Shown: positions 1 through 10,854 of the stretch, piece by piece
Numbering within the stretch: the stretch's first letter is position 1
Layout: the number at the start of each line of letters is the position of its first letter
NCBI GenBank assembly: GCA_028571685.1
Contig: CM053154.1
Span: 11,068,001 to 11,132,000 of the forward strand
Direction of reading: 5' to 3'
DNA from: Heterohyrax brucei
Lineage: Eukaryota; Chordata; Mammalia; Hyracoidea; Procaviidae
Length of the DNA stretch: 64,000 bases
Translations under genes and position numbers: made by a program
The notes under the pieces: model-generated
The model's input: only the letters and a program-made list of their open reading frames with translations
Database searches by the model: none
What the model was told of the DNA's origin: nothing

Positions 1-1290
1 GGGATTTCTGGTTGAGATGATGATTGGACAAAAGCCCCTCTGAACCTCCTCTTGTCCCTATCGTGGAGCTAGCCTTTGGAGGAGGTGACATTGGATGGAC
101 AGAGAAGGCAGAAGAGAGGCTTGAAAGCGGATGTACCTCATGATGCCTTCATGTTCACCACCCTCCAAAATCAGAATCTGCTTGATGAAGTTCTACAAAG
201 CCTATTTGTAGAATCCGAAATATATAACCCACAAAGGTGTGCCAGTTCAGATTTGAAAATCAAAGTCAGTTTCCTTGAAAGAGTATACGGTTTCACCTGA
301 AATGGGGATGCTGGCTCTGGACCAAGACAGAGGAGAAGAGTGGGCGGAGGGAGGTGATCCTGTTGTCCTGGCAGGGAACAGCGGGGACAGCTGGAAGCTG
401 GGACGTGTCTTACCTCTCTCTGATCCCTAGTAAGTCCTCCCCTTCCTGTGGTCCCTGCCAGTGTTGGCTGCAACCTGCTGAGTCTGGGGACCAGGTCCCT
501 GGCTGTGTCCTCTTACCCAGCCCCCTTCCTGTCTCCTCCCACTCCCTCGTATCTGTCCCTGGAGAGCTGCAGGCACATTTCTTGATGACATTTAAAACTG
601 AAGCAAGAGGAGACACACAGACCCCTCCTGTTCCATTGGCCCTGAGGGGGCACCTGGCCTGGCACTGCTAGCTTTTCCGGGGCTGGGCTGTCTTCTCTGG
701 GTGGGCTCTGCTGCTGTCTCTGTCAAGGTTACTTCATGTGCTGTGGGCCTGGGGGAGCCTAGTCAGCCAGCCCTGCTCCAGGAGAGATTTGAGTCTGGGT
801 ACACCAGACACCCCATGGATGAGGACAGAAAAGGGAAAGTGTGTGGGAGTCAGAATGATCAGAATTCAAACTCCAGCTGTTTTTCACTCATGTCTGTGTG
901 AGCTAGGTGGTCACCTTGGCTAAGCCTGTTTCCTTGCCGGTCCCAGTGGGGATCATTTAGAAGATTTAGTAAGACAACCCCAAGTGACCAGCAAGACAGC
1001 AGCTGCACTTCTCTAATAGGAGGGAGTATGGAATATTTTGATCTTTTAAGCAGGATTGTCTCAGTGACATCAATTTGCTGCTACTAATTCATCTTAGATC
1101 CGGAAAGTTCCCTAGCACTTCAGAGCCTTGGTTACTCTAGAGGAGGGGACAGTCGCTGGTGGAAAATGGAGTCACCCCTTTCTGATAGTGAGATCAAGTA
1201 TGCAGAAGAAACTGATCATTGAAAAACAATCTTATTACTGTGCTTCAGATGAAGGCTCACAGAGCCAATTAGTTTCTCATTAAACAATAC
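1..1290. other. Unrecognised, mostly repeat-poor sequence
   Basis: No repeat family or coding exon is recognised with confidence. A 74-codon open frame at 76-300 (+) lacks recognisable domains and splice context. Around 840-985 there is a faint MIR-like string (a clinical-style GTGTGAGCT...CACCTTGG core followed by pyrimidine-rich sequence), too degraded to call separately with confidence. Confidence 0.4.
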
Positions 1291-1291
1291 A

Positions 1292-2079
1292 CATATTGTT
1301 TCGGGACATTGGCTTCCAACCCTGTAAACTGTCAGTCCTCTCCCTGTCTCAGCCTCAGGTTCACTATTACCAGCTTTCTTGTCCCCTCCTACCTTCCTGC
1401 CCTCGCCCCTGGGCTCGTGTGCCCATTTAGTCTCCTGTACGTGGTGTCGCTCTGTGTATTATTATTTGTTTTGGGAGCCTGTTTAATTTTTGACTGATGG
1501 GTGAACCTCAGGAGTGACTTCAGTACTGAAATAAAAGGAGGCCCTGCTCTCGGGCTTCTCCTAGTCTCTACCAGATCAATACACGGGTAAGTTAGAATTT
1601 GGTCTACATTTATCTGATTTCCAGCTCTGTCCAAGACCCTCCACCATGATGCCTGTCAGAACACTCGGTGGGGTAACTGAGCATCGTCTAGTCATGCTGG
1701 ACTCAGGCCAGTGGAGGCCGTGGTGGTTGGACTTACCTTTCCCTTGTGTCTTTGGTTTTCTTCATTTTCCGTTGCTCCAGATAGGATGAGACCAGTGAAG
1801 TATCTTAGGTGGCCACTCGTAAGTTATTAAGGCCCCAGACACCACTTACCAAAGTAGGATGTAGAACATTTCCCTTATAAGCTATGTTATAACAACTGAG
1901 CTAGACGTCCCCTCAAGACCATAGCCCCCAGCACTCAATCCAGCCACTGGTCTCTCAGGAAGTTTGGATGTATCTCTGAAGCTTTTATGATTTTGCCTTG
2001 GTCAAGTTGGTCTGGTTTCCCCCGTATTGTGTACTGTCTTACCCAATGTCAAAGTTAGCACTCATCTATTGAAACTGTT
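1292..2079 (-). mobile_element. L1 3' UTR fragment, antisense
   Basis: This segment matches, block by block, the L1 3' UTR sequences seen antisense at 39.0-40.4 kb and 44.4-45.4 kb: a GGGACATTGG block at its start, then a TCTTTGGTTTTCTTC block, a block describing CACCACTTACCAAAGTAGGATGTAGAACATTT, and the TTCTCTCAGGAAG area. The coding part of ORF2 is missing, so only the tail of the element remains. Non-functional. Confidence 0.65.
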
Positions 2080-2138
2080 AATTTTTTAGTGTAAGTATGT
2101 CCCGATTCAATATTTGGGATACACTTATACTAAGAATT
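2080..2138. repeat. Imperfect palindrome, probably part of an ancient mammalian repeat
   Basis: The left arm TTAGTGTAAGTATGTCCC pairs with the right arm GGGATACACTTATACTAA around a short loop. The sequence just after it (TGAAATTCAAATGAACTGGGCA, 2152-2173) resembles an old interspersed repeat widespread in mammals whose name I cannot give with certainty. Confidence 0.45.
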
Positions 2139-2174
2139 ATTTACTGTTTGCCTGAAATTCAAATGAACTGGGCA

Positions 2175-3345
2175 TGGTGTGTTTTTATCTGCTAAATTTG
2201 TCCTGCTCCCAAACTATTGTCTGCTTTTTCTCCTGATCCTTTACAGCCCACCACTGCTAACTGTCCACCTTTGTTATTGTTCCCACATCCAAGGAAGGCT
2301 TCACGGAAGAGGTGGTAGATGCCATAAACCAGGGGATTAGGGGAAAGGAATATCTATGATATACAGGAGTACAATTTAAACAGATATTTAAAAATAAAAA
2401 GGCTTTCACCATTGTCTATATCAGTGAGCTGGGGTTTAAAGTAGCTTCGCCACCCCAGTATCTTGAAGGCTAAATGGGGTTTCTCCAATTTCATGCACAG
2501 ATGGGGAGATGGACAAGCAAGTTCTTTGGCAAGTGGCATTATTTCTTCTTCTTTTTTCTTCATCCGTTATTTTTCAGGAGCTTGAAAATCTTTCAAGACA
2601 ACCTTATGCACAAGTCGGGATGTCACTTACAGTTTTAAGTGTTTTCTATTATGTGGGAGCAGAAGAGGAATTCCTACTATGGGAGACCACAATTTTTAGT
2701 GTTTTAGCTGCTTTAAACACTCTTCAAAGAAAGTGCCAATGAGAACAAGTATGAAAGAAAGTTTTTATATATATATATATTTAAATATCTCCCTTATTAT
2801 GTTCTTGCCTTCTTAAGATCTTAACATGCCAGTGTCAGATGCAAGTAGCCTTTTACTATCGTCTTGAAACAGAATCAAGAGACATTTACCCTCGAAAAAT
2901 GTAGACTTCTTTCTCCTTCTGCAAGTAGAAATAGCACGTTATGGTTAACATATGTGCTTCTCCCTTTCATGTGCTCCATCCCATTATGTGTCCTGTCTCT
3001 CCAAGTCTTTGTAGTTGAAAAGGTGAGGCTTTTCTTATAAACACTGTCGTCCCCAGAAATGCCTGAGACAGCTTTGCCCCAAGAAGCTGTGACCACTGAC
3101 ACAGTGTGGCTTATAATGGTCGGGCTGCTCAATTCAGGTGGCTGGGCAGAGAACACCCATCTAGGCTGTATTCTGTCCTAGGCTGTTGCATTGTAGACTT
3201 CCTCTGTCCTAGTTAGCAACTGTTTTACACTGAAGTAGGAAAGTGTTGACTCTTAGATTCCTGCTTCCAGCTGCATCATCTGGACTGGAGTCCTGAGCTG
3301 CTCAGAGCTTCCTTCCCTCCCCTGTAAGTCAGGGGCCACCACGAC
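2175..3345. other. Unrecognised sequence with an (AT)n run
   Basis: No repeat family or gene recognised. A short AT run lies at 2768-2783. The open frame 2509-2742 (+) is preceded by a pyrimidine tract ending in CAG near 2577, but it lacks a recognisable domain or a clear donor site, so it is not called as an exon. Confidence 0.4.
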
Positions 3346-3348
3346 TGC

Positions 3349-3692
3349 CAGTCTGTGTCCATTGGTGGCTTGTGTGTTGCTGTGATGCTGGAAGCTAGGC
3401 CACCAGTATTTGTAATACCAGCAAAGTCACTCGTGGGCAGGTCTTAGCAGAGCTTCCAAACTAAGACTGACTGCCTGGGGATCCAGTTCTGAAAATTAGC
3501 TAACGAAAACCCCACTGAGACACAACAGAACACTGTCTACTAAAGGTGCTGGAAGAGGAGACCCCTAGTTAGAAGGCACCCACAACACACAGTGGCTACA
3601 ATAATGGACTGGAGCGCCAGTGTTCTGTTCTGTTGTATGGGTGGGGGTGGGGTGGGGGTGGGGTTTCCATGCGTTGGGGCAGCTAACAACAA
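3349..3692 (+). mobile_element. Internally deleted RTE element (non-autonomous)
   Basis: About 230 bp of RTE 5' sequence (TGGTGGCTTGTGTGTTGCTG through GAAGGCACCC) is joined directly to the RTE 3' end (CACAGTGGCTACAATAATGG through GCTAACAACAA). The whole reverse-transcriptase coding region is absent. The same junction occurs at 17.5 kb and 34.5 kb. A G-rich stretch at 3637-3663 lies inside the 3' tail. Confidence 0.7.
3637..3663 (+). repeat. G-rich tract, potential G-quadruplex
   Basis: Several GGGG runs separated by single T residues occupy this span, inside the deleted RTE. The other copies of this element lack it, so it arose locally after insertion. Folding is inferred from run spacing only. 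Confidence 0.5.
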
Positions 3693-5047
3693 GTCAGGAC
3701 TAGAACCATCCACTCTCTAGGTTGTTTAAAGCTGAAATCATGTACCACTCCCAGCACGGTGCTGGGCTCTCAGAAAATAGAAGCCCCCGGTTCCTTCTTG
3801 GCCATCTGGGCACATGTTGATTTGCTTTGGAATTTTACACAACTTCTCAGATTCCCTTTAAGGAATGGACTCAGAGAATGTTTTGTAGAATCACTGGCTG
3901 GGTGGCTCTGCCAGGTGGACTGTGCCTGGCACTCGGGAGCCATAGGGGACTTCAGAATCATTGTCTAGCGAAGGAGAGTGACATCAAACAGGTGATGACA
4001 ATACAGCATTTCTTGAGGCCTCCCTCCAGCGTGGTGCTGACGGGGCTGTTGACTCAGCATGTGGTTCAGGCACCAGTTCTCCCCTGGCTCTGGCCACCCA
4101 CTTCTCAGGCCTCACTGTCATGGCCCAGTGGCTGGAGTTGGCAGGCTCTGTACAGGTTCATCTCCATCGTCAACCTCCTTGAGATCCTTGTCTGCGTTGC
4201 AGTTTGGGCCTTTGTCTTTGCTGGAAGCTTCTCAGCTGGCTGATGACTATTTACGTTTTTTTTCCCCCGTGGTTATGGATTTCTACACAACTTTTCAAAA
4301 GCCAAGCCAGCCAAAGACAAAACAAATTGTTTAACTTCCTCAGAAACAAGTGGGCAGAGGTGGCATGGGAAGGGAAGCACAGTCCGTGTTCCTATGGGCA
4401 GACCTGCCTGGTATTTCCAAAGAGATTCCTCACTGATTCACCTTTTCATTGTCCCTACTGTATTAAAAAGTCACCTCTCCAGTTCTTCCTTCTCCACCCC
4501 CTTCCTTTTCTCTCTTCTGCTAGCCTCCACACTCATTATCAAACGCCGCCAACTTGGACTTTCATTTCACTTCCTTCTGTATTTGAAAAGTCAGTGCCTG
4601 GGGCCCAGTGGGCACTGATACATTACTGGGTGATGGGAAGAGTGAATGCCATGTTGGTTGAATAGGGCCGTGGGTTACCTCAGGAGCTTGGGCCTGTTTG
4701 GCAAGCCGAGGAAGACTCAATCTTTGGGGGCAAATTCCTAGGGTAATTGTTCTCAAAACCAGTGGGTATGCTGGCATCAGCTGTGGCTGGAATCACCTAG
4801 GTTATCACCTGGGGGAGTCATGGGTCAGAGGTGAGATCACTTAGGATGGTAAGATCACCTGGGATGCAAAGTACTTATTGGAAACACAGTGTCTGTCTCT
4901 GATGGAGTTGCTGACTTAGGAAACCAGACACATGAAAATAAGTAAATAGAAACCCTCAAACTGGTTACTGTTGAATGGATTCTGGTGAAGAATAGCCCGG
5001 TACCAGGTTTCAACTCCTGATGTCCAAGCTGTGCCCTGGACCGGTTA
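3693..5047. other. Unrecognised sequence, possible MER5-like piece
   Basis: No gene or well-supported repeat. The overlapping open frames at 3827-4665 lack domains and look like chance. A segment around 4750-4810 with GTTCTCAAAACCAGTGGG and GGAATCACCTAGG resembles MER5-type hAT relics but is too diverged to assign. Confidence 0.35.
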
Positions 5048-5514
5048 CATGAGTCAACTCGGACTCATACTGACCTGTGTTTGTTGGAGAGAAAACTAAA
5101 GGCTGTGTATGTTTATGTATATGTATATAGAAAGGAAACATCACCTTCCATCTTCACGGTCACTGTCATGATCAATTCCTTCCTTGTGGCTGGAGTGCCA
5201 GTGCATCTCACTGAGGGGCTCCCTGGCCAATGCTGTGCCACCAAACATGATGTCCTCTCGCTCCAGTGATTTATTCTTCCTGATGATGTGTCCAAACTAA
5301 GAGAGTGGGCAATGTTCTGTTGCGATTCATGACGTTTTCACTGGCTAATTTTGGGAAGCAGATTGCCAGGATTTTCTTTCTAGTCTGTGGAAAGACTTTC
5401 TCTGTTTGCTTTGAAAACCGCACTGAAACCTGTCCACCAAAGGTCACCCTACTGGCATTTGAAATACTTATGGTATATCTTCTGGCATCAGCAACATATA
5501 AGCCACTGAAGTGT
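5048..5514 (-). mobile_element. Internally deleted RTE element, second deletion type
   Basis: Read on the minus strand, RTE 5' sequence (5330-5514) joins a longer piece of the 3' part of the element, including the CTCCAG...GATGTGTCCAAAC block (5255-5297) and a terminal tail near 5055-5078. The junction near 5315-5330 differs from that in the 3.3, 17.3 and 34 kb copies. A short TATG-rich microsatellite at 5107-5131 interrupts it. Confidence 0.55.
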
Positions 5515-5756
5515 GAAAAACTCATAGGTGAGTGATAGACCTATAATATTACCAGTTATTACACATTTCCTATACACAATGCTGATTATTTTATGTACTT
5601 TATAGAAGGTCACTTTTATAACAAATCATTGATCAAGTTTTTTTTTAATGTCAGCATTGTAACAGAAAAACAAATAGAGACTTAGCATAAGAAAGAAAAA
5701 AAAAAGGAGGCTTTAGTTACTTCAGGTCATTTTCTCACCCTGCTGAAGTGTGGTTG
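5515..5756. other. AT-rich unrecognised spacer
   Basis: AT-rich sequence with T and A runs (5639-5646, 5694-5704). No recognised repeat or gene. Confidence 0.4.
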
Positions 5757-6975
5757 TTGTTAGGTGCCATGGAGTTGGATCTGACTCACGGAGAGCCTAC
5801 GTACAATGGAAGGAAACACTGCCTGGTCCTGCACCGTCCTTACAGTCCATCCAGATAGAGCGCTTCGTTGCAGCCCCTCTATGAGTGCATCTCCTTAGGG
5901 GTCTGCCTCTTTTTGCTGACCCCTTACCTTACCAAGCATGATGTCTTTCTCCAGGGACCGGCTCTTTCAGATACTATGTCCTAATAATGCGAGACGAAGT
6001 CTTGCCATCCTTGCTTCCAAGGAGCACTCTGACTATATTTCTTCCAAGACAGTTTTATTCATTCTTCTGGCAGTCCATGGCATAGTCAATATTCTTTGCC
6101 AATGACATAATTCAAAGGCATCAGTTCTTCTTTAGGCTTCCTTATTCATTGCCTATCTTTCACACGCACATGAAGTGACTGAAAATAGTATGACTTGGGT
6201 CAGGCCTACCTTAGTCCTCCAAGTGATGCCTTTGCTTTTTAACACTTAAAAGAGGATTTTTTTTTTTTTAATTTTTGCCGCAGATTCGCCCAGTGCAATG
6301 CAGCACTGAAGTTCTTAACTGCTGCTACTATTGACATTGATGTCGGATCTGAGTGAAATGAAATCCTTGACAACTGCCGTCTTTTCTCCATTTACCATGA
6401 TGTTACTTATTGGTCCAGTCACGAGGATTTTTGTTTTCTTTATGTTGGGCTGTAATCCACACTGAAGACTGTGGTCTTTGATCTTCATCAGTAAGTGCTT
6501 CAAGTCCTCTTCATTTTCGGGAAGCAAGATGATGTCATCTGCATATTGCATGTTCTTAATGAGTCTTTAGTCCTGATGCTGGGTTCCTCTTTATATAGCT
6601 CCTTTGATTATTTGTTCAGCAGACAGATTGAATAGGTACAGTGAAAGGATACAACCCTGATGCAGACCTTTTCTGATTTTAAACGACTCTTGTTCTATTC
6701 AAATGACTGCCTCTCGGTCTAGGCACAGGTTCCTCACAGGCACAAATAAGTGTTCTGGAATTCCCATCCTTGGAAATGTTATCCACAATTTATTATGACC
6801 CACACAGCTGATGCATTTGCGTAGTCGATGAAACACAAGTAGACATCTTTCTGGTGCTCTCTGCTTTCAGCCAAGATCCAAGGGCACTCCTGGTTCCATA
6901 TCCACTTCTGAGTCTGGCTTGAGTTTCTGGCAGTTCCTTGTCTATGTGCTGCTGCAACCAGGTGGCTCCATAGTT
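5757..6975 (-). mobile_element. RTE-clade LINE, 5'-truncated reverse-transcriptase relic
   Basis: The element lies antisense with its 3' tail at 5757 (GTTGTTGTTAGGTGCCATGG). The minus-strand translation carries two blocks of RTE reverse transcriptase in different frames. The upstream block (about 6785-7000) ends in a degraded CFIDYAnA motif. The downstream block (6315-6551) begins MQYADDIILL, so the catalytic YADD is kept. Many frameshifts and stops separate them, and the apurinic endonuclease domain is missing. It is a dead copy of the LINE that most likely mobilised the SINEs in this window, since the two share a 3' tail. Confidence 0.85.
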
Positions 6976-7322
6976 CAAAGTATAACCCACCTGTTGAGTG
7001 TTCTTCCTTCTGATATTTGAGTGAGAGACAGTTGCTTTCAAAAGTATTTTTATTCATTATGATGATTTACTGGTTTTCATGAACTCTGTGTCTTTGAGCA
7101 ATTACTTTACCACTTAGAGCTATCTTTCTCCTTTCTTGGTTATGGTTTTTTTTGTTTGGTGTTCTTTCAGTGCTTTCAAAGGAAAAATGAGGAGTCAAAT
7201 ATAGAACACAAACAAAAGAGCATTTATAACATGTGGAATATTGAAAGAACGTCTGCAGATCCGTGAGCCAGCATGAGAAAGAGCCGAGTCCCTTTTTACA
7301 AACATTTTACGGGGGACTGAAG
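6976..7322. other. Unrecognised AT-rich sequence
   Basis: Between an RTE relic and a SINE. Nothing recognised. Confidence 0.4.
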
Positions 7323-7508
7323 TCCAGTTACCCTTGACTCAACTCGTGACAATGTCCTGCGTGTCAGGCTAGAACTGTGCTTCAGGTGGATTTTAGTGGT
7401 TGATTTTGCAGCAGTAGCTCACCAGGTGTGTTTTCCAAGATGCCTCTGGGTGGATGCAAACCTCTAACTGAGTGCCTTACCTGTTCGCATCACCCATGGA
7501 CTCCTGAG
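7323..7508 (-). mobile_element. AFROSINE, longer-body subtype
   Basis: Antisense SINE. The tail-derived ACTCAACTCGTGACAATG leads, followed by AGAACTGTGCTTCAGG, CTCTGGGTGGATGCAAAC (B-box complement) and a degraded head. The CTTCAGGTGGATTTTAGTGG block marks the subtype with a longer body. Confidence 0.65.
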
Positions 7509-8225
7509 GTGACAACAGGTGCTTCATTTCAGTGCACAGACCTCAATCTGCACCAGATCTGATCATTGGGTGTTCCCATCTTTATTCAGTGCAAGCTGCC
7601 CAAAATATTTTATTGAATAAGGGACAGAGATCAGGGCTATGAACGGAGCAGCCTACCTCCCAGCCCAGGGACTAGATGCTTTCAAAGGAATGATTTGGCT
7701 CTTTACAAAAGAGGAAACAGGATTGCCTATCCCGTAGCACAATGCATAGTTAATAAAACTGGAAATCCCTGCTAGGGAAGAATGGAGCATATGTTACAGT
7801 CTTCGAGCAGCAATAGCACCTTTTCTGTGCCAGAAATCAGTGACTGTTTATGAATTGCATCAGGTACTTCTCCACTACGGTGTTCCAGCCAAAAGCAAAA
7901 GTGCCTGGACCACCCGCTCTCACAGAAGGGAAAACACTGAGTCAGGTTTCTTTCCTTCAGTGTTTTCTCCCAAGAAAGTTCCCTGCAGGCATCGTAAGGA
8001 GAACGCGGGCTGGGGCAGTTTGGGGATGACACCCGTCTCCCACACTCCCGGGTGATTTTGCTTGCTGCTTTGCATTCCTCATTCTTATCAGGAAGATCAG
8101 AGGCTCACTGTGTGGGAGCTGGAATATCTGGGGTGGTGGTGGAGGCCTCAGAGTTAATGAAAGAGTCTTTGAATTCATATGCACATCAAAGTGTGTTTAT
8201 GTGTCTGTGAGTGTGTATATGTGAG
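7509..8225. other. Unrecognised sequence
   Basis: No repeat or gene recognised. Short open frames on both strands have no domains. A TGTG-rich stretch (8190-8224) leads into the next SINE. Confidence 0.4.
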
Positions 8226-8428
8226 AAGCAGTGGTGGCGAGGACTGTTCAGTGTTTGACCATGAACCCAAAAGCTGGTGATTGGAACCTACCCCGTGACT
8301 CCTCGTGATGAAGACCTGGAGATCTGCTCCTATAAAGATTGCAGCCTAGACAACCTTATGGGGTGGTTCTGCTCTGCCATATAGGGTTGCTATGAGCTGG
8401 AATTGAATCAAGAGCTCTAATACCAACA
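8226..8428 (+). mobile_element. AFROSINE, subtype with GATCTGCTCC body
   Basis: The head is degraded. The body has GGAGATCTGCTCCTATAAAG, TTGCAGCCTAGACAACCTT and the tail GGGTTGCTATGAGCTGGAAT. It is first in a run of five SINE insertions. Confidence 0.7.
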
Positions 8429-8482
8429 GTATATCTATCTATGTATGTATGCATATACTACATATGTATACATATACATAAC
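8429..8482. repeat. TATC/TATG microsatellite
   Basis: Degenerate TATC, TATG and ATACAT tetranucleotides follow the 3' end of the preceding SINE, a common origin for such tracts. Confidence 0.8.
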
Positions 8483-8644
8483 AGAAACCCTGGTGACATA
8501 GTGGTTAAGTGCTATGTCTGCTAATCAAAAGGTTGGCAGTTCAAATCCACTAGGCACTCCTTGGAAACTCTATGGGGCAGTTCTACCCTGACCTATAGGG
8601 TCACTGTGAGCTGGAATTGACTCTACAGCCCTAATACCAACACT
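8483..8644 (+). mobile_element. AFROSINE, near full length
   Basis: Complete head-to-tail copy: GAAACCCTGGTGACATAGTG, CTAATCAAAAGGTTGGCAG, B-box GTTCAAATCC, CTTGGAAACTCTATGGGGCA, and tail GTGAGCTGGAATTGACTC. Confidence 0.9.
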
Positions 8645-8697
8645 GTATGTATGTATGTATGAATACACATGTGTATATACATACATATACACATTTC
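8645..8697. repeat. TATG microsatellite
   Basis: TATG and TATACA units directly behind the SINE tail. This is the second SINE-microsatellite pair in the cluster. Confidence 0.8.
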
Positions 8698-8868
8698 TCA
8701 AACCCATGGCTAGTGAGTCAATTCCAACTCACAGCTACTGTAGAGTAAAACTGTCCCCCAGGGTTTGTTTTATGGGAGCAGACTGCTATATCTGTCTCCT
8801 GCAGAGCAGTTGGTAGGTTCAAATGGCCAAGTTTTGGGTTGGTAGCTGCATGCTTAGCCAAGGTGCAC
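8698..8868 (-). mobile_element. AFROSINE, antisense
   Basis: AAACCCATGGC, GTCAATTCCAACTCACAG, GGGAGCAGACTGC and a degraded head ending CTTAGCCAAGGTGC. Opposite orientation to the neighbours. Confidence 0.7.
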
Positions 8869-8893
8869 ACACATATTTCTAGATCTCAAATAG

Positions 8894-9084
8894 GAGGCCC
8901 TGAGTGGTGCAAAGGGTTAATGAACTCACTATTAACCAAAAGCTTGGCCGTTCAAGTCCACCCAGCACCTAGGAAGAAAGGCCGGGTGATCTACTTCCCA
9001 GAAATCAGCCATTGAAAGCCTTTTGGAGCCCAGTTCTACTCTGACATGTATGGGGTGACCATGGGTGAGAGTCAAGTGCATGGT
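8894..9084 (+). mobile_element. AFROSINE, subtype with two-part body
   Basis: GAGTGGTGCAAAGGGTTAA head, CCACCCAGCACCTAGG, GGTGATCTACTTCCCAGAAA, CAGCCATTGAAAGCC and GTTCTACTCTGACATG, ending in a GGGGTGACCATGGGTGAG tail. The tRNA-like head differs from the common subtype. Confidence 0.8.
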
Positions 9085-9132
9085 ATTTGTTGTTAAGTGC
9101 CATCAAGTCAGTTCTCAGTCATAGTGCTGAGT
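9085..9132 (-). mobile_element. RTE/AFROSINE 3'-tail fragment
   Basis: TTTGTTGTTAAGTGCCATCA and AGTCAGTTCTCAGTCATAGT are the reverse complement of the shared RTE/SINE tail. Only about 48 bp inserted. Confidence 0.6.
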
Positions 9133-9308
9133 AGTTATCAAATATACATTTTTGGGATTAAAAGTGTGAATTCATTTTTGGAATGAATGGTAACTTTCTG
9201 TTAGACATTTTTGAAGTCTAGAAATAAAATACTGTTAGGAAGTGGATGCAAAGGAACCCATTACTCCAAGTAGAAAACCACTGGATTAGACAGTTTCTAA
9301 CCCTTCTC

Positions 9309-9460
9309 CTGTGGTTGAGAATTTGGCTACTAACCAAAAGGTAGGCGGTTTTAATCCGCCAGCTGCTGCTTGGAAACCCTGTAAGGCAGTTTTGCTGTGC
9401 CCATCAGGGTGACCAGGAGTCATCATCAGTGTATCGGCAATGGGTTGGGTTTTGGTTTTA
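9309..9460 (+). mobile_element. AFROSINE
   Basis: TGGTTGAGAATTTGGCTACT, ACCAAAAGGTAGGCGG, GCTTGGAAACCCTGTAAGGC, and tail CGGCAATGGGTTGGGTTTTG. Fifth SINE in about 1.2 kb. Confidence 0.8.
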
Positions 9461-9464
9461 ATTC

Positions 9465-9765
9465 TTCTCCCTGCTAGGTGAGACCTGGCATCTCAGAGTT
9501 GTTTCAATTTGAATTTCTCTAATTAGGAGTGTGTTTGAACCTTTATTTGTTTGAGGGCTTTTGGTAGATTTTTTCTTTTTTGAGGAGCTGTATGTTCATG
9601 ACTTTTCTATTTTTCTTCTATTGAGTGTTAATCCTTCATCCCTCAAATGCTAAGAGACTTTTATCTACTAAGGATTTTAGGTTTGTCTGTCTGTCTGGTC
9701 TGTTTTGTGAATAATTTGTTTCCAGTTTGTTGACTGCATGATAAATAACACCATAAACATTTTTT
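9465..9765 (-). mobile_element. L1 ORF2 3'-end fragment, antisense
   Basis: AATTTGAATTTCTCTAATTA followed by a diverged continuation resembles the antisense L1 ORF2 C-terminal region seen more clearly near 45.95 kb and 59.33 kb. Very old and broken. Confidence 0.5.
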
Positions 9766-9879
9766 TTTGCTTTTATGAATACAGTCTTTTCTTTTATTGC
9801 CTTTAGTTTTAAATTAGAGTAAGAAAGCCTTTACAAACACCAAGACTATCCCTGTTTAACCTCAGTTCAGGTCTCTAAG

Positions 9880-10345
9880 TAAGGAATCTGCAGTATGGAT
9901 TAGGCTCTTGATGAGGAGGTAGTTGGCATCACACTGTATTTCACGGGATTCAGGCAAGAGTCTAGCTGGCCAGGTGAAAAACAGACCCCAGTATTTACAG
10001 CAAATTTTTGCAAAATCTCCTACATATGTTTTCCATGAGTAGCTGCAGATAATCTACAGACACAAGAAGCATCAAGGTATGGCCTTGGAGGGGACCCAGG
10101 TGGTGGCATGAGGTCCTCAAACCTCTCTGCCAGCTTCTTTCCTTCATATCTCAAGAGACTGCCTCAAGGCACAAAACAATCTTAGACCTCCAGTCCAGCC
10201 CCATCAACCCAACTCCTGCCCGTCTACCGTCATTAACATCATAGAGACAGGTTACAGCACGGAAGGCATCACACAGTGCCAGGAATCACAGCCTAGTAAA
10301 TTGCTACACAGCTTTTTTTTGAGAACATAATTCAATCCATGACAG
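9880..10345 (-). mobile_element. MaLR-type LTR, antisense
   Basis: The order of blocks matches the split LTR at 61.6-63.1 kb: GTGGTGGCATGAGGTCCTCA, CATATCTCAAGAGACTGCC, GTCATTAACATCATAGAGAC, CAGGAATCACAGCCTAG, and a terminal ATTCAATCCATGACA. Internal retroviral sequence is absent, so this is a solo LTR or fragment. The 5' boundary is uncertain. Confidence 0.6.
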
Positions 10346-10854
10346 CAGGTGAGAAACTGTGGCTAAAGGAGATCAGCAGATTTGAGACAGAGAGACTTTA
10401 AAGTCTTTATTTTTTTATTTTTTGCCAACTTTCAATTTCTAAGTCTGGGCTTATAGCTCTGAAACAAAATTTGATCTGTGCACTTGAAAACCAGTGTTTT
10501 GTTTTGTTTTGTTTTGTTTTTAAAAGACCTTGTCAATGTTCTGATCATTTTCTGCTTCCTCCTCCGCTAAATTAGGGACCCAGGCAGAGATTCGGTGAGT
10601 ATAGTGAGTACATTGCTCAATTCGATCATTCTTCCAGTCCATTCAGCAGACATTTATCAGGATGCCTTATCTTCTTCCAGGCAGTTTTATTTTTTTTTTT
10701 AATAGGATGACGGCACCTGACTCAAGGTCAGTTAGAATCTCTGGGGTTGCAGCCTTGATGTCAGTACTGAACAACAACAACTTCATAGGTGAATCAATGG
10801 CTTCTCTGAACCACACATTTCAGTACGACAACAGGTCACCTAGAAATCTTGTCA
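10346..10854. other. Unrecognised sequence with poly-T/GTTTT tract
   Basis: A (GTTTT)n run at 10495-10522 and a poly-T at 10687-10700 are the only recognisable content. A scrap near 10705-10780 with GACGGCACCTGACTC and AACAACAACAAC may be an RTE/SINE tail. Confidence 0.4.

Noticed and set aside
2509..2742. Protein-coding exon after a pyrimidine tract and CAG
   Set aside because: No donor site, no domain and no companion exon; an acceptor-like tract alone is common by chance.
8483..8644. tRNA gene
   Set aside because: A- and B-box-like sequences are present, but this and dozens of similar copies continue into a shared RTE-type tail, so they are SINEs, not tRNA genes.
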